A stretch of 64,000 nucleotides of DNA from Ovoidimarina sp039190895 (GTDB lineage: Bacteria > Pseudomonadota > Alphaproteobacteria > Rhodobacterales > Rhodobacteraceae): assembly GCA_039190895.1 (NCBI GenBank), contig JBCCXY010000001.1, positions 66,538 through 130,537 on the forward strand. Direction: 5' to 3'. The position numbers were made by a program, and so were the translations under genes. Positions 26,033 to 34,504 of the stretch are shown piece after piece. Each line of letters begins with the position of its first letter. The first letter of the stretch is position 1. The notes beneath the pieces were generated by a model. The model was not told the DNA's origin and searched no databases. It saw only the letters and a list, made by a program, of their open reading frames with translations.

Positions 26033-27208
26033 TCAAACCCGTTCCACACACATGGCAACCCCCATGCCGCCGCCGATGCACAGCGTGGCAAGGCCCTTTT
26101 TCGCGTCGCGACGCTTCATCTCGAACAGCAGGGTGTTCAGCACGCGGCAACCCGACGCTCCGATCGGGTGGCCGATGGCAATCGCGCCGCCGTTAACGGT
26201 CACGATGTCCGGGTTCCAGCCCATGTCCTTGTTGACGGCACAGGCCTGCGCCGCAAACGCCTCGTTTGCCTCCACGAGGTCAAGGTCATCGACCGTCCAC
26301 CCCGCCTTCTCCAGCGCTTTGCGGCTCGCATAGATCGGGCCGACGCCCATGATCGACGGATCGAGACCCGCCGTCGCATAGCTGGCGATCCGCGCGAGCG
26401 GTTCCACCCCGCGTTTCTCGGCATTTTCTGCCGACATCAACAGCGTCGCCGCCGCACCGTCGTTCAGGCCAGACGCGTTGGCCGCCGTGACTGAGCCATC
26501 CTTCGCAAACGCCGGGCGCAGCTTCTGCATCGCATCCAGCGTGGCACCGTGGCGGATGTATTCGTCGTTCTCGACCACGATGTCGCCCTTGCGGGTCTTC
26601 ACCGTGAAGGGCGTGATCTCATCCGCGAACTTGCCCGCCTTCTGCGCCGCTTCTGCCTTGTTCTGTGAGGCAACGGCGAACTCGTCCTGCGTCTCCCGCG
26701 TGATCTGCCACTGTTCGGCAACGTTCTCAGCGGTTTGGCCCATATGATAGCCGTTGAAGGCGTCCCACAGACCGTCCTTGATCATCGTGTCGATGTACTT
26801 GAGGTCGCCCATCTTGTGCCCGGCGCGCAGGTGCGCAGCGTGCGTCGACAGCGACATGTTTTCCTGCCCGCCAGCGGCCACAACATCGGCGTCCCCCAGC
26901 ATGATGTGCTGCGCGCCAATGGCCACCGCGCGAAGGCCCGAACCGCACACCTGGTTGATCCCCCAGGCCGCACTTTCCTGCGGCAAGCCTGCGTTGATAT
27001 GCGCCTGTCGCGCGGGGTTCTGCCCCTGGGCGGCGGTCAGGACCTGACCCATGATTGTCTCGTCGACTTCAGACTTTTCAACGCCCGCGCGGTCGACCAC
27101 GGCCTCCAAAACGGCGGCGCCAAGGTCATGGGCTGGTGTGCCCGCGAAGGCGCCAGAGAAACTGCCGACAGCGGTGCGGGCGGCGGATGCGATTACGATA
27201 TTGGTCAT
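26033..27208 (-). CDS. phaA: Acetyl-CoA acetyltransferase (beta-ketothiolase)
   Basis: 391 residues, biosynthetic thiolase. It condenses two acetyl-CoA to acetoacetyl-CoA. Cys88 (NQVCGSGLRA) is the acyl acceptor, with His347 (IGHPIGASG) and Cys377 (CIGGGMG) as acid/base residues. Its start overlaps the dld stop by 4 bases, so it is translated as part of the lactate genes, and phaB follows after 63 bases. Confidence 0.95.
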   Translation of the reverse strand: MTNIVIASAARTAVGSFSGAFAGTPAHDLGAAVLEAVVDRAGVEKSEVDETIMGQVLTAAQGQNPARQAHINAGLPQESAAWGINQVCGSGLRAVAIGAQHIMLGDADVVAAGGQENMSLSTHAAHLRAGHKMGDLKYIDTMIKDGLWDAFNGYHMGQTAENVAEQWQITRETQDEFAVASQNKAEAAQKAGKFADEITPFTVKTRKGDIVVENDEYIRHGATLDAMQKLRPAFAKDGSVTAANASGLNDGAAATLLMSAENAEKRGVEPLARIASYATAGLDPSIMGVGPIYASRKALEKAGWTVDDLDLVEANEAFAAQACAVNKDMGWNPDIVTVNGGAIAIGHPIGASGCRVLNTLLFEMKRRDAKKGLATLCIGGGMGVAMCVERV

Positions 27209-28902
27209 GCTGGGACTTCCTCGGCATAGTTGCGGGCCTTCGACATCTTGCCGATCCCTGGATTGAAAGAGTTGGTGGGATCGCAGCGCTTGTAGTGCGC
27301 GGCGAGGTCGGGCTTGGCCTTGTACAGGTGGCCCACGTTGTGCTCGGCGGGGTATTCCGCGCCGCGCTGGTCAAGGATCTTGAGCATCTCGGCCTTCAGC
27401 GCTTTGACGTCCGTCCCCTTCTTGACCACGTAATCCTGGTGCATCACGTGGCACATCAGATGGCCGTAATAGACCTTGCGGACCAGATGCTGCGAAATCT
27501 CCTCGGGCAGCGTCTCAAACCAGTCCCGATCATTCCGCCGCAACGCGATGTCGAGGGCCAGGATCTCTTCCACCTCCCCTGCATGCACATGCCCATAGCG
27601 CACCGCCGCCCCCGCCGCCGCGAAACGGTGGAGCCCGGCAAGATGCGCCTCACGCGGGGTGCAGGTCACGAAATCCGCGTCGCGACCCTCAAGCAGGGTC
27701 GGCAAATACTCCGCCGCTTCCTCGATACCGCCGTCGTGCATCTTGAGGATCAGGTGATGCTCATACCGGTCACGGTAGTCGCGCAGGAACTTAGGCAGAT
27801 GCTCGGGCCAGAGACGCGAGGCGAACTGCATGAACTTGTCGGTGAACCCGCGCGTCAGCGACAACTTGTTGAGCCGCGCGTCGATCTTGCCCTTCAGCGC
27901 GAAGAACATCGGAAGCCGGTCGGTTCCGAGTTTGTCGATCATCACCAGCGTGTCCTTGCCATAGGTCGCGGCGATGTCGAAACATTCGCGATGCACGTAC
28001 TCTGCCGAGACGGGCAACGTCTTGAAGTCCTTCAGAATATGCCGCCGCAACTCCGTCAGATCGCCGGGATCATTGGTGCCGAGGTAAAACACCTGCTCCC
28101 GCTCATAAGTCGGGAAGGTGTCCAGGCGGACAGCGAACACCATCAGCTTACCCGCGCAGCCCGAAACCTCGTACAGCAGCCGATCGTCGTTGTTGTACCG
28201 TGACGGAGTATCAGCTTCGACATCCCGCAGGATCGTCGTGTAATCCGGGTCCGACGCATTCTGCCCCTCGGGCATCGGGCTCGCCTTGTCATAGTCGCCC
28301 GACTGCAGGCGCGTCAGGATCTCTTCCGGCGTGTCGCCCAGGTCGAAGCCCAGATGGTTCACCAGCTTCAGGTCGCCGTTCTGCGTGATCTGCGCAAACA
28401 GCGCGAGCTCGGTATAGCTCGGCCCCCGCTCGCACAGCGACCCGCCGGAGTTATTGCAGACGCCGCCCACGATGGACGCGCCGATGCTGGAAGAGCCGAT
28501 GACGGAATGCGGGGTGCGGCCAAGCGGCCTTAGCTGCTTCTCCAACTCAAACAACGTCGCGCCGGGGAAACTGACGACCTGCTCACCATCCTGCAGCAGG
28601 TGCAGCCCGTCGAGGCGGCTGACATTGATAAGCACCACATCGCGCTCGTATCCGCCCTTCGGCGTCGACCCCTCGGTCAGGCCGGTGTTCGTGGCCTGCG
28701 CGATGACGATAGTGTCTGCGGCGTGACAGGCCTGCAGGACTTGCCATTGCTCCAGCAGCGTGCCGGGGCGGACGACGCACAGCGCCTCGCCTTCGCCCGA
28801 GCGAAAGCCTTTGCGGAAGCGCTCGGTGGCGCGGGCGCCGGTCAGGACGTGGCGACGCCCGACAATGCGTTCCAACCGGGTGATCAGATCTGTGTTGGTC
28901 AT
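27205..28902 (-). CDS. dld: D-lactate dehydrogenase, FAD/quinone type
   Basis: 565 residues. The FAD-binding half contains IAQATNTGLTEGSTP and SSSIGASIVGGVCNNSGGS; the C-terminal half has the membrane-association domain of Dld. It oxidises D-lactate to pyruvate with electrons going to the quinone pool. It overlaps lldD and phaA by 4 bases each. The presence of both stereospecific enzymes in one unit points to growth on racemic lactate. Confidence 0.92.
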   Translation of the reverse strand: MTNTDLITRLERIVGRRHVLTGARATERFRKGFRSGEGEALCVVRPGTLLEQWQVLQACHAADTIVIAQATNTGLTEGSTPKGGYERDVVLINVSRLDGLHLLQDGEQVVSFPGATLFELEKQLRPLGRTPHSVIGSSSIGASIVGGVCNNSGGSLCERGPSYTELALFAQITQNGDLKLVNHLGFDLGDTPEEILTRLQSGDYDKASPMPEGQNASDPDYTTILRDVEADTPSRYNNDDRLLYEVSGCAGKLMVFAVRLDTFPTYEREQVFYLGTNDPGDLTELRRHILKDFKTLPVSAEYVHRECFDIAATYGKDTLVMIDKLGTDRLPMFFALKGKIDARLNKLSLTRGFTDKFMQFASRLWPEHLPKFLRDYRDRYEHHLILKMHDGGIEEAAEYLPTLLEGRDADFVTCTPREAHLAGLHRFAAAGAAVRYGHVHAGEVEEILALDIALRRNDRDWFETLPEEISQHLVRKVYYGHLMCHVMHQDYVVKKGTDVKALKAEMLKILDQRGAEYPAEHNVGHLYKAKPDLAAHYKRCDPTNSFNPGIGKMSKARNYAEEVPA

Positions 28903-30083
28903 TCTGCGGCAATCCTTGTTGGGGCGGGCGCGTGGTCGTCCCGGAAGCGCAGGTTGTGGCGGCCAAGTTCGGCAACCGACGTGACGCCCATCAGCTTCAT
29001 GTCGCGCTCGATTTCGGCGCGCATCAGGCCTAGGGCACGGTCAACACCGGCCTCCCCCGCGGCTGCCAAAGCGTAGAGATATCCTCTGCCGATGCCAACC
29101 GCCTTGGCGCCCAGCGACAGGGCCTTCAGCACATGGGTCCCACGTTGGATGCCGCTGTCCATCATCACATCAAGCTGATGCTCCACCGCATCCACGACCT
29201 CGGCGAGTTGATCGAACGGCGTCCGAGACCCGTCCAACTGGCGGCCCCCGTGGTTCGACAGGATCACCCCGGTGCAGCCAATCGCCGCCGCCTGCCGCGC
29301 ATCCTCGGCGGTCATGATGCCCTTGAGGCAAAACTGCCCACCCCAGTCCGCAACCATCTCGGCCACGTCGTCCCAGTTCATCGAGGGTTCCAGCATCTCG
29401 GTGAAATACCCGCCGATGGACGACGCCCCGCCGCTCATATCCACGTGGTCATCAAGTTGCGGCAAACGGAACCGTTCGTGGGTAACATAGTTGATGCCCC
29501 ACGCCGGTTTCAGCGCAAACTGCAGCATCCCAGCCAGCGTCAGACGAAACGGGATCGAAAAGCCCGTCCGCAGATCGCGTTCGCGATTGCCGCCGGTGAT
29601 GCTGTCGACGGTGAGCATCATCACCTCGACCCCGGCCTTTTTGGCACGCTGCATCATGGCACGGTTCAGGCCGCGATCCCGGTGGAAATAGAACTGGTAG
29701 ACCTGCGGGGTCTTGTGCTTCTGCCGCAGCTCTTCCAGCGACACGGTGCCCAGCGATGAAACACCGAACATCGTCCCGTGCTTCTCTGCCGCCGCCGCAA
29801 CGGCCCGCTCTCCACGATGATGGAACAGCCTCTGCAGCGCCGTCGGCGAGCAGTACACCGGCATGTCCAGCCGCTGGCCCATCACGGTAACGGACATGTC
29901 GATGTCCGACACCCCGCGCAGGACCGAGGGCAGCAGGCTGCAGTCATCGAAGGCGGCGGAGTTGGCGCGCAGCGTCACCTCATCATCCGCGCCGCCGTCG
30001 ATATAGTTGAAGATCGGCCCCGGCAGGCGGCGCTTGGCCAGCCGCCGGAAGTCGTGGAAGTTGTGGCAATCGCTCAGGCGCAT
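28899..30083 (-). CDS. lldD: L-lactate dehydrogenase, FMN-dependent
   Basis: 394 residues, alpha-hydroxyacid oxidase family. It has the FMN barrel with substrate tyrosine in FNYIDGGADDE, the active-site SNHGGRQLDGSR (base His, substrate-binding Arg), and phosphate-binding DSGIQRGTHVLKAL. It oxidises L-lactate to pyruvate, with quinone as acceptor in LldD proteins. Related oxidases act on glycolate or mandelate, but the adjoining dld favours lactate. It starts 12 bases after the TRAP permease gene. Confidence 0.9.
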   Translation of the reverse strand: MRLSDCHNFHDFRRLAKRRLPGPIFNYIDGGADDEVTLRANSAAFDDCSLLPSVLRGVSDIDMSVTVMGQRLDMPVYCSPTALQRLFHHRGERAVAAAAEKHGTMFGVSSLGTVSLEELRQKHKTPQVYQFYFHRDRGLNRAMMQRAKKAGVEVMMLTVDSITGGNRERDLRTGFSIPFRLTLAGMLQFALKPAWGINYVTHERFRLPQLDDHVDMSGGASSIGGYFTEMLEPSMNWDDVAEMVADWGGQFCLKGIMTAEDARQAAAIGCTGVILSNHGGRQLDGSRTPFDQLAEVVDAVEHQLDVMMDSGIQRGTHVLKALSLGAKAVGIGRGYLYALAAAGEAGVDRALGLMRAEIERDMKLMGVTSVAELGRHNLRFRDDHAPAPTRIAAE

Positions 30084-30095
30084 CTGTCCAACTCC

Positions 30096-32159
30096 CTAGT
30101 AGGCGACCGACGGCAACCAGGTGGCGAGGTGTGGCCAGGAAAAGACCAGCGCCAGACCAAGAAGCTGCAGCAGGACGAAAGGGATGATGCCCTTATAGAT
30201 ATGGCCCAGCTTGATCTCTGGCGGGCAGACGCCCTTCAGATAGAACAGCGCAAAGCCGACGGGCGGGGTCAGGAAGCTGGTTTGCAACGTGACCGCGACG
30301 AGGATGACGAACCAGATCAGCGCAGGCTCATCGACGACGCCGAAGCCCGGGATGTCGATGCCCAGCCCGTTGATGACAGGGCGCATCAGCGGCAGGACGA
30401 TCAGCGTGATCTCGATCCAGTCAAGGACGAAGCCCAGCAGAAAGACGAGGCCCAGGATAAACAGCACCGTCCCATTCGGACCAAGACCGGTCGAGGCGAC
30501 AAGGCCTTCGATCAACTCGTCCCCGCCGAGTTCCCGCAGGACGTAGGAGAACACAGTGGCCCCAAGGAAGATCGCAAAGATGTAAGCCGTCGTGTTGAAG
30601 GTCGACACGCAGACATTCCACACCTTCGAAAAGTTGAGTTTGCGGTAGCCCAGCGCAAGCAGCATCGCACCCAGCGCGCCGATGCCAGACGCTTCGGTCG
30701 GTGTGGTGATGCCCGCGAAGATAGAGCCGAGGACGGCCAGGATCAGCGCCAGCGTCGGCAGCACTGCGATGGCAACGTCTTTGACAGCGCCCCAATCGGG
30801 GGCGGTTGCACCCTCGGGTACAGGCGCGGCGTCGCGTTTAATGAGGGCGAGGATGAAGATGTAGGTCAGGTACAGCGCACCGATAATTACGCCCGGAAAG
30901 ACGGCGGCCATGAACAGGTCGCCCACGCTCAGCGCCATCTGGTCGGCCATGATGACCAGCATGATGGACGGCGGGATGAGGATACCCAGCGTGCCGGACG
31001 CGCTCACGACACCGGCGGCAAGCGTTGGCGCATAGCGCTGCTGCATCATCGATGGCAGCGACAGGACGCCCAGCAGCACAACCGAGGCGCCGATGATCCC
31101 GGTGGACGCGGCAAGGATGATGCCGATCAGCGTCACGGTGATGGCAAGCCCGCCCCGTACGGTGCCAAACAGGCGCTGCATGGAGGTCATCAGGCGCTCT
31201 GCCACGCCGCTTTCGTCCAGCATCAGACCCATGAAGATGAACATGGGCAGCGCAACCAGAACCGCGTTGGACATCGTCGCATAAACGCGGTTCACCACAG
31301 CGCCGAGCGTCAGGTAATCCAGACCGGTGAAGGTGCTTTCCAGACCTGTCCAAAGCATCAAGTCATTGTCGAAAAGGTAGGCAAGTCCGCAGTACGCGAC
31401 GCCGACACCCGCCAGCACCCAGGCCACCGGGTACCCGGTGAACAGAAGGGCGATGAAGGTCAGGAACATGGCGATGACCAGCTTTTCCTCGGTGGTTTCC
31501 ACCAGGAACGTCAGTGCCACCGTGACCGCCGCGAAAGCGGCGAGCAGCAGGATGACACGGCGGAGCTTGAGGCCCTCCGCCTCATTCTCCGGCGACACCC
31601 AGATCGCATGCACATCGTGGATCAGCCGGGCCGCGGCCGCGATGGCCAGCAGGACGAAGCTGATCGGGATAACCGCCTTGAACGCCCAGCGCGCAGGCAG
31701 ACCCGTCGGGCTGTCCGAGCGTTCGTCAACCCGGAAGCTGTCATAGAAATAGTCGTACCCCTGATCGATCATCAGATAGATGAACGGGGTCAGCAGGGTG
31801 AGGATGCCCAGAACCTCGATCACCCGCTGCGTGCGGCGTGAGAGGTTCATGTGCAAAACGTCCACGCGCACATGGCTGTCGGTCACCAGCGCGTAGGAAA
31901 TGCCGATCATCGTGACGAGGCCGTAGAAGTGCCACTGGATCTCGTCGAGCTTGGGGAAGTTCTCGTTGAACAGATAGCGCAGGGTGACTTGCGCGAAGAT
32001 CGCCAGCATCAGGGCGATGTTGGCCCACATAACGACATGGCCGACCGCCTTGACCCCTTTATCAAGCGCGACGGCGACTGGCTGGTTGTCCGTCTCGGGA
32101 TGTTCGAGGATGTGCTCGTATGTCTCGATTGGGTCGTTTTGAGAGATATCGGCCGGCAT
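30096..32159 (-). CDS. TRAP transporter permease, fused small (DctQ) and large (DctM) subunits
   Basis: 687 residues. The first part, to about residue 195, has the four-helix DctQ pattern (RYLFNENFPKLDEIQWHFYG). The rest is a DctM domain with about twelve helices (FTGYPVAWVLAGVGVAYC, ASTGIIGASVVLLGVLSLP, LGILIPPSIMLVIMAD). It imports acids with a sodium gradient, taking cargo from the binding protein at 32307-33389. The downstream genes oxidise lactate, so lactate or another 2-hydroxy/2-oxo acid is the probable cargo. Confidence 0.93.
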   Translation of the reverse strand: MPADISQNDPIETYEHILEHPETDNQPVAVALDKGVKAVGHVVMWANIALMLAIFAQVTLRYLFNENFPKLDEIQWHFYGLVTMIGISYALVTDSHVRVDVLHMNLSRRTQRVIEVLGILTLLTPFIYLMIDQGYDYFYDSFRVDERSDSPTGLPARWAFKAVIPISFVLLAIAAAARLIHDVHAIWVSPENEAEGLKLRRVILLLAAFAAVTVALTFLVETTEEKLVIAMFLTFIALLFTGYPVAWVLAGVGVAYCGLAYLFDNDLMLWTGLESTFTGLDYLTLGAVVNRVYATMSNAVLVALPMFIFMGLMLDESGVAERLMTSMQRLFGTVRGGLAITVTLIGIILAASTGIIGASVVLLGVLSLPSMMQQRYAPTLAAGVVSASGTLGILIPPSIMLVIMADQMALSVGDLFMAAVFPGVIIGALYLTYIFILALIKRDAAPVPEGATAPDWGAVKDVAIAVLPTLALILAVLGSIFAGITTPTEASGIGALGAMLLALGYRKLNFSKVWNVCVSTFNTTAYIFAIFLGATVFSYVLRELGGDELIEGLVASTGLGPNGTVLFILGLVFLLGFVLDWIEITLIVLPLMRPVINGLGIDIPGFGVVDEPALIWFVILVAVTLQTSFLTPPVGFALFYLKGVCPPEIKLGHIYKGIIPFVLLQLLGLALVFSWPHLATWLPSVAY

Positions 32160-32196
32160 ATGAGGTCTCCTCAGGGGGCATTGGGTCCCCGGTTTT

Positions 32197-32300
32197 GCCC
32201 GACATCGGGCGAGAGGGTTGTAAGGCTTGAGGCCGAGGCGCAGGGAGGAACGCCTCGGCCCAGGTCGTCAGCGCGCGAGGGAGAGAGAACGCGCGCCGAC
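32197..32300 (-). other. Stem-loops between TRAP binding protein and permease genes
   Basis: Three inverted repeats fill the 147-base gap. They are GCCCGA-CA-TCGGGC at 32197-32210, a perfect 10-bp stem with 10-base loop at 32231-32260, and an 11-bp stem with one mismatch at 32267-32300. None is followed on the minus strand by a T-run. Such structures behind dctP-type genes commonly stabilise the 5' message so that the binding protein is made in excess. Confidence 0.55.
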
Positions 32301-32306
32301 AGGTCC

Positions 32307-33389
32307 CTAGTTCTTCTTGACGCCCACACCGACGAAGCCGGTGTCACGGGGCAGGAAGGCATTCCGCTTCCACACGTCATATTCGCTGCGGAACTCGTTC
32401 ATGTCGGCGAGGACCTTGGCGAAATACTCGTCGTTCGCGGCTTCCTCAGCGGCAACCTCGCTCCACGTGGCGCGGAAGACTTCGAGCATTTCGGGCGACC
32501 ACTGGATCATCTGAACGCCGTTGTTGTCGACATTATCGATCAGCGCCGCGGCCTGGATCGCCTCGCCCTCGGCATAGCTGTCGGCCATGGAGGCCTTGCA
32601 CGCGCTTTGGATAATCGCCTGATGCTGTTCCGAGGCGTCGTTCCAGACGTCCTTGTTGATCAGCAGCTCAAAAACCGTCGCCTGCTGGTGCCAGCCGGGG
32701 AAGTAGTTGAATTTCACCAGCTTGTGGAACCCAAGCCGCGCGTCGATGGCCGGCATCGAGAACTCGGTCGCATCGATGGCGCCCTTTTCCAGCGCGGGGA
32801 AGATCTCACCCCCCGGCAGCAGCGACGTCGACACGCCCAGCTTCTGCATGACCTTACCGCCAAGCCCGAAGAACCGCATCTTCAGCCCGTCCAGGTCCTC
32901 AACGCTGTTGATCTCACTCGCGAACCAGCCCGACGTCTCCGGGGCGATCACGGCGCAGGGGATGACCTTCACGTTGTACCCGGCCTGATCGTACATCTCC
33001 TGATACAGATCCATGCCGTTGCCGTAATAGAGCCACGCCATGTACTCGCCCGCTTCCGGTCCAAACGGCACGGCAGAGAACAGCGGCGCCGCGGGGATCT
33101 TGCCGGCCCAGTAGCCAGCCGTCGTGTAGCCCGAGTTGATCTTGCCCGACGACACGGCGTCAAGGATCTCAAACGGCGGAACCAGCTTGCCCGGCTCGTA
33201 CACCTTCATCTTCAGTGTACCGCCCGACATCACGTGCACCTGTTCGGCAACGCGCGGAATCGGCGAACCCAGTCCCGGCAGCGCCGTCGAGAACGCAATC
33301 GGCGTTTTCAGCAATAGCTTGTCCGCCGCAACCGCAGGCGCCGCCAGCAACGAGGCAGCAACGGCTGCACTGGTGAGAAGTGTTTTCAT
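32307..33389 (-). CDS. TRAP transporter substrate-binding protein (DctP family)
   Basis: 360 residues from the ATG at 33389, which has GGAGGAG 8 bases before it; the frame also opens at 33404. A Sec signal peptide (TLLTSAAVAASLLAAPAVAA) precedes a DctP fold. The stretches NSVEDLDGLKMRFFGLGGKV, FPALEKGAIDATEFSMPA and KFNYFPGWHQQ resemble the 2-oxoacid/lactate-binding branch (TakP, calcium-lactate type). It collects the acid in the periplasm for the fused permease. It is first gene of the lactate-to-PHB run. The exact ligand is inferred. Confidence 0.92.
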   Translation of the reverse strand: MKTLLTSAAVAASLLAAPAVAADKLLLKTPIAFSTALPGLGSPIPRVAEQVHVMSGGTLKMKVYEPGKLVPPFEILDAVSSGKINSGYTTAGYWAGKIPAAPLFSAVPFGPEAGEYMAWLYYGNGMDLYQEMYDQAGYNVKVIPCAVIAPETSGWFASEINSVEDLDGLKMRFFGLGGKVMQKLGVSTSLLPGGEIFPALEKGAIDATEFSMPAIDARLGFHKLVKFNYFPGWHQQATVFELLINKDVWNDASEQHQAIIQSACKASMADSYAEGEAIQAAALIDNVDNNGVQMIQWSPEMLEVFRATWSEVAAEEAANDEYFAKVLADMNEFRSEYDVWKRNAFLPRDTGFVGVGVKKN

Positions 33390-33440
33390 GGATGTCTCCT
33401 CCAAGACGTTGGGGCCGTTGGGCCAGTGGTCAATATTCTG

Positions 33441-33478
33441 TACCTCTGTTGTAGAGGTATTTTTTGTTTACCAGTCAA
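33441..33478 (-). promoter_or_regulatory. Predicted operon promoter with overlapping palindromic operator
   Basis: On the minus strand TTGACT (33478-33473), 17 bases and TCTACA (33455-33450) form a plausible promoter for the dctP operon. The perfect palindrome TACCTCT-GTTGT-AGAGGTA (33441-33459) covers the -10. That is the position expected for a repressor site of the divergent GntR protein. Confidence 0.55.
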
Positions 33479-33660
33479 GCAATTTTATTGAAACGACTTG
33501 CGGAGCTGGATGAGACGAAACCTGCTCAGATTCGCAGCAACCAGCATTGATCCAGATCAAAATCCTAATTTCTGCCGCAAATTCAGGGCTATGCTTTAAA
33601 CGTGCACGCCCTTGACCACCGCGGAAGTGTGGTTATGTTTGTTGACCAAGGGAGGCCATT

Positions 33661-34458
33661 TTGAGTTCAGATACAGGGACGGGCCCCATGTCCACGACCA
33701 CCCTCTTCGATCCCATCGGCCACGAATCAGTCGCCGACGCCGCCGTGGCGCAGGTGGAAGACCTCATCGCCTCCGGCATCCTCCGGCAGGGCCGCAAACT
33801 CCCGTCGGAGCGTGAGCTGGCCGAGATGCTGGGCATTTCACGCCCCAAACTTCGCGAAGCACTGAAGGTGCTGGAAGAGCGCGGGCTGGTCACCTCAAAG
33901 CACGGCGAAGGCACCTTCGTCTCGCCCCTGACCGGCCAGGCCATGCTCCCCGCGCTTCTGGCGCTATACGGGCGCCACGAACCGGCGTTCTTCGACTACC
34001 TCGAATACCGCCGCGAACAAGAACGCTTCGCCGCCCGACTTGGCGCCGAACGCGCGACCAAGGCTGACAAACAGCGTATCTCCGACATACTGGCCAAGAT
34101 GGAGGCAGCCTGGACCGCCCAGGACGAAGAACGGGAGCGGAAGGCAGATCACGCGCTCCACTCCGCCATCGTCGATGCCAGCCAGAACGCCACCCTGATC
34201 CACGTCATGGCCTCGATCTATGAGCTCACGCGGCAGGGCGTCTTCTACAACCGCGCGTTCCTGAAGTCGCTCGACGGCTCGGGCCGGACCCTGCTGGAAC
34301 AGCACAAGGCACTCGGCCAGGCGGTCATCGATGGCGACATCGAGGCGGCGGGAGAAGCCGCCGACGTCCATATCGACTTTGTCGAGCAATCCTTCCGCAC
34401 CGGCCTCGAACAGCAGCGCCGCGAAGTGTTGGCCGAGAAACGGCGCCTTCTGTCGTAA
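33661..34458 (+). CDS. GntR-family (FadR-type) regulator of the lactate/PHB operon
   Basis: 265 residues. The N-terminal winged helix (LPSERELAEMLGISRPKLREALKVLEERGLV) precedes an all-helical FCD domain with acidic/histidine metal-site candidates (LHSAIVDAS, HVMASIYELT). A TTG start is chosen because AAGGGAGG lies 5 bases upstream; the ATG at 33688 has no such site. A promoter TTGACC-16-TATGTT at 33612-33639 would give a leader of about 15 bases. Divergent from dctP, it probably works like LldR, releasing DNA with lactate or a related acid. Confidence 0.85.
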   Translation: MSSDTGTGPMSTTTLFDPIGHESVADAAVAQVEDLIASGILRQGRKLPSERELAEMLGISRPKLREALKVLEERGLVTSKHGEGTFVSPLTGQAMLPALLALYGRHEPAFFDYLEYRREQERFAARLGAERATKADKQRISDILAKMEAAWTAQDEERERKADHALHSAIVDASQNATLIHVMASIYELTRQGVFYNRAFLKSLDGSGRTLLEQHKALGQAVIDGDIEAAGEAADVHIDFVEQSFRTGLEQQRREVLAEKRRLLS

Positions 34459-34504
34459 CACTGGCAGCGTCCCGCGCCCACGCTAAGTGCGGAGGATGAG
34501 TGAG

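Noticed and set aside
29778..31841. 687-codon plus-strand open frame opposite the TRAP permease
   Set aside because: Pure antisense of a clearly conserved membrane protein; its product is rich in Arg, Gln, His and Asp with no hydrophobic core. Long antisense frames are normal at this GC content.
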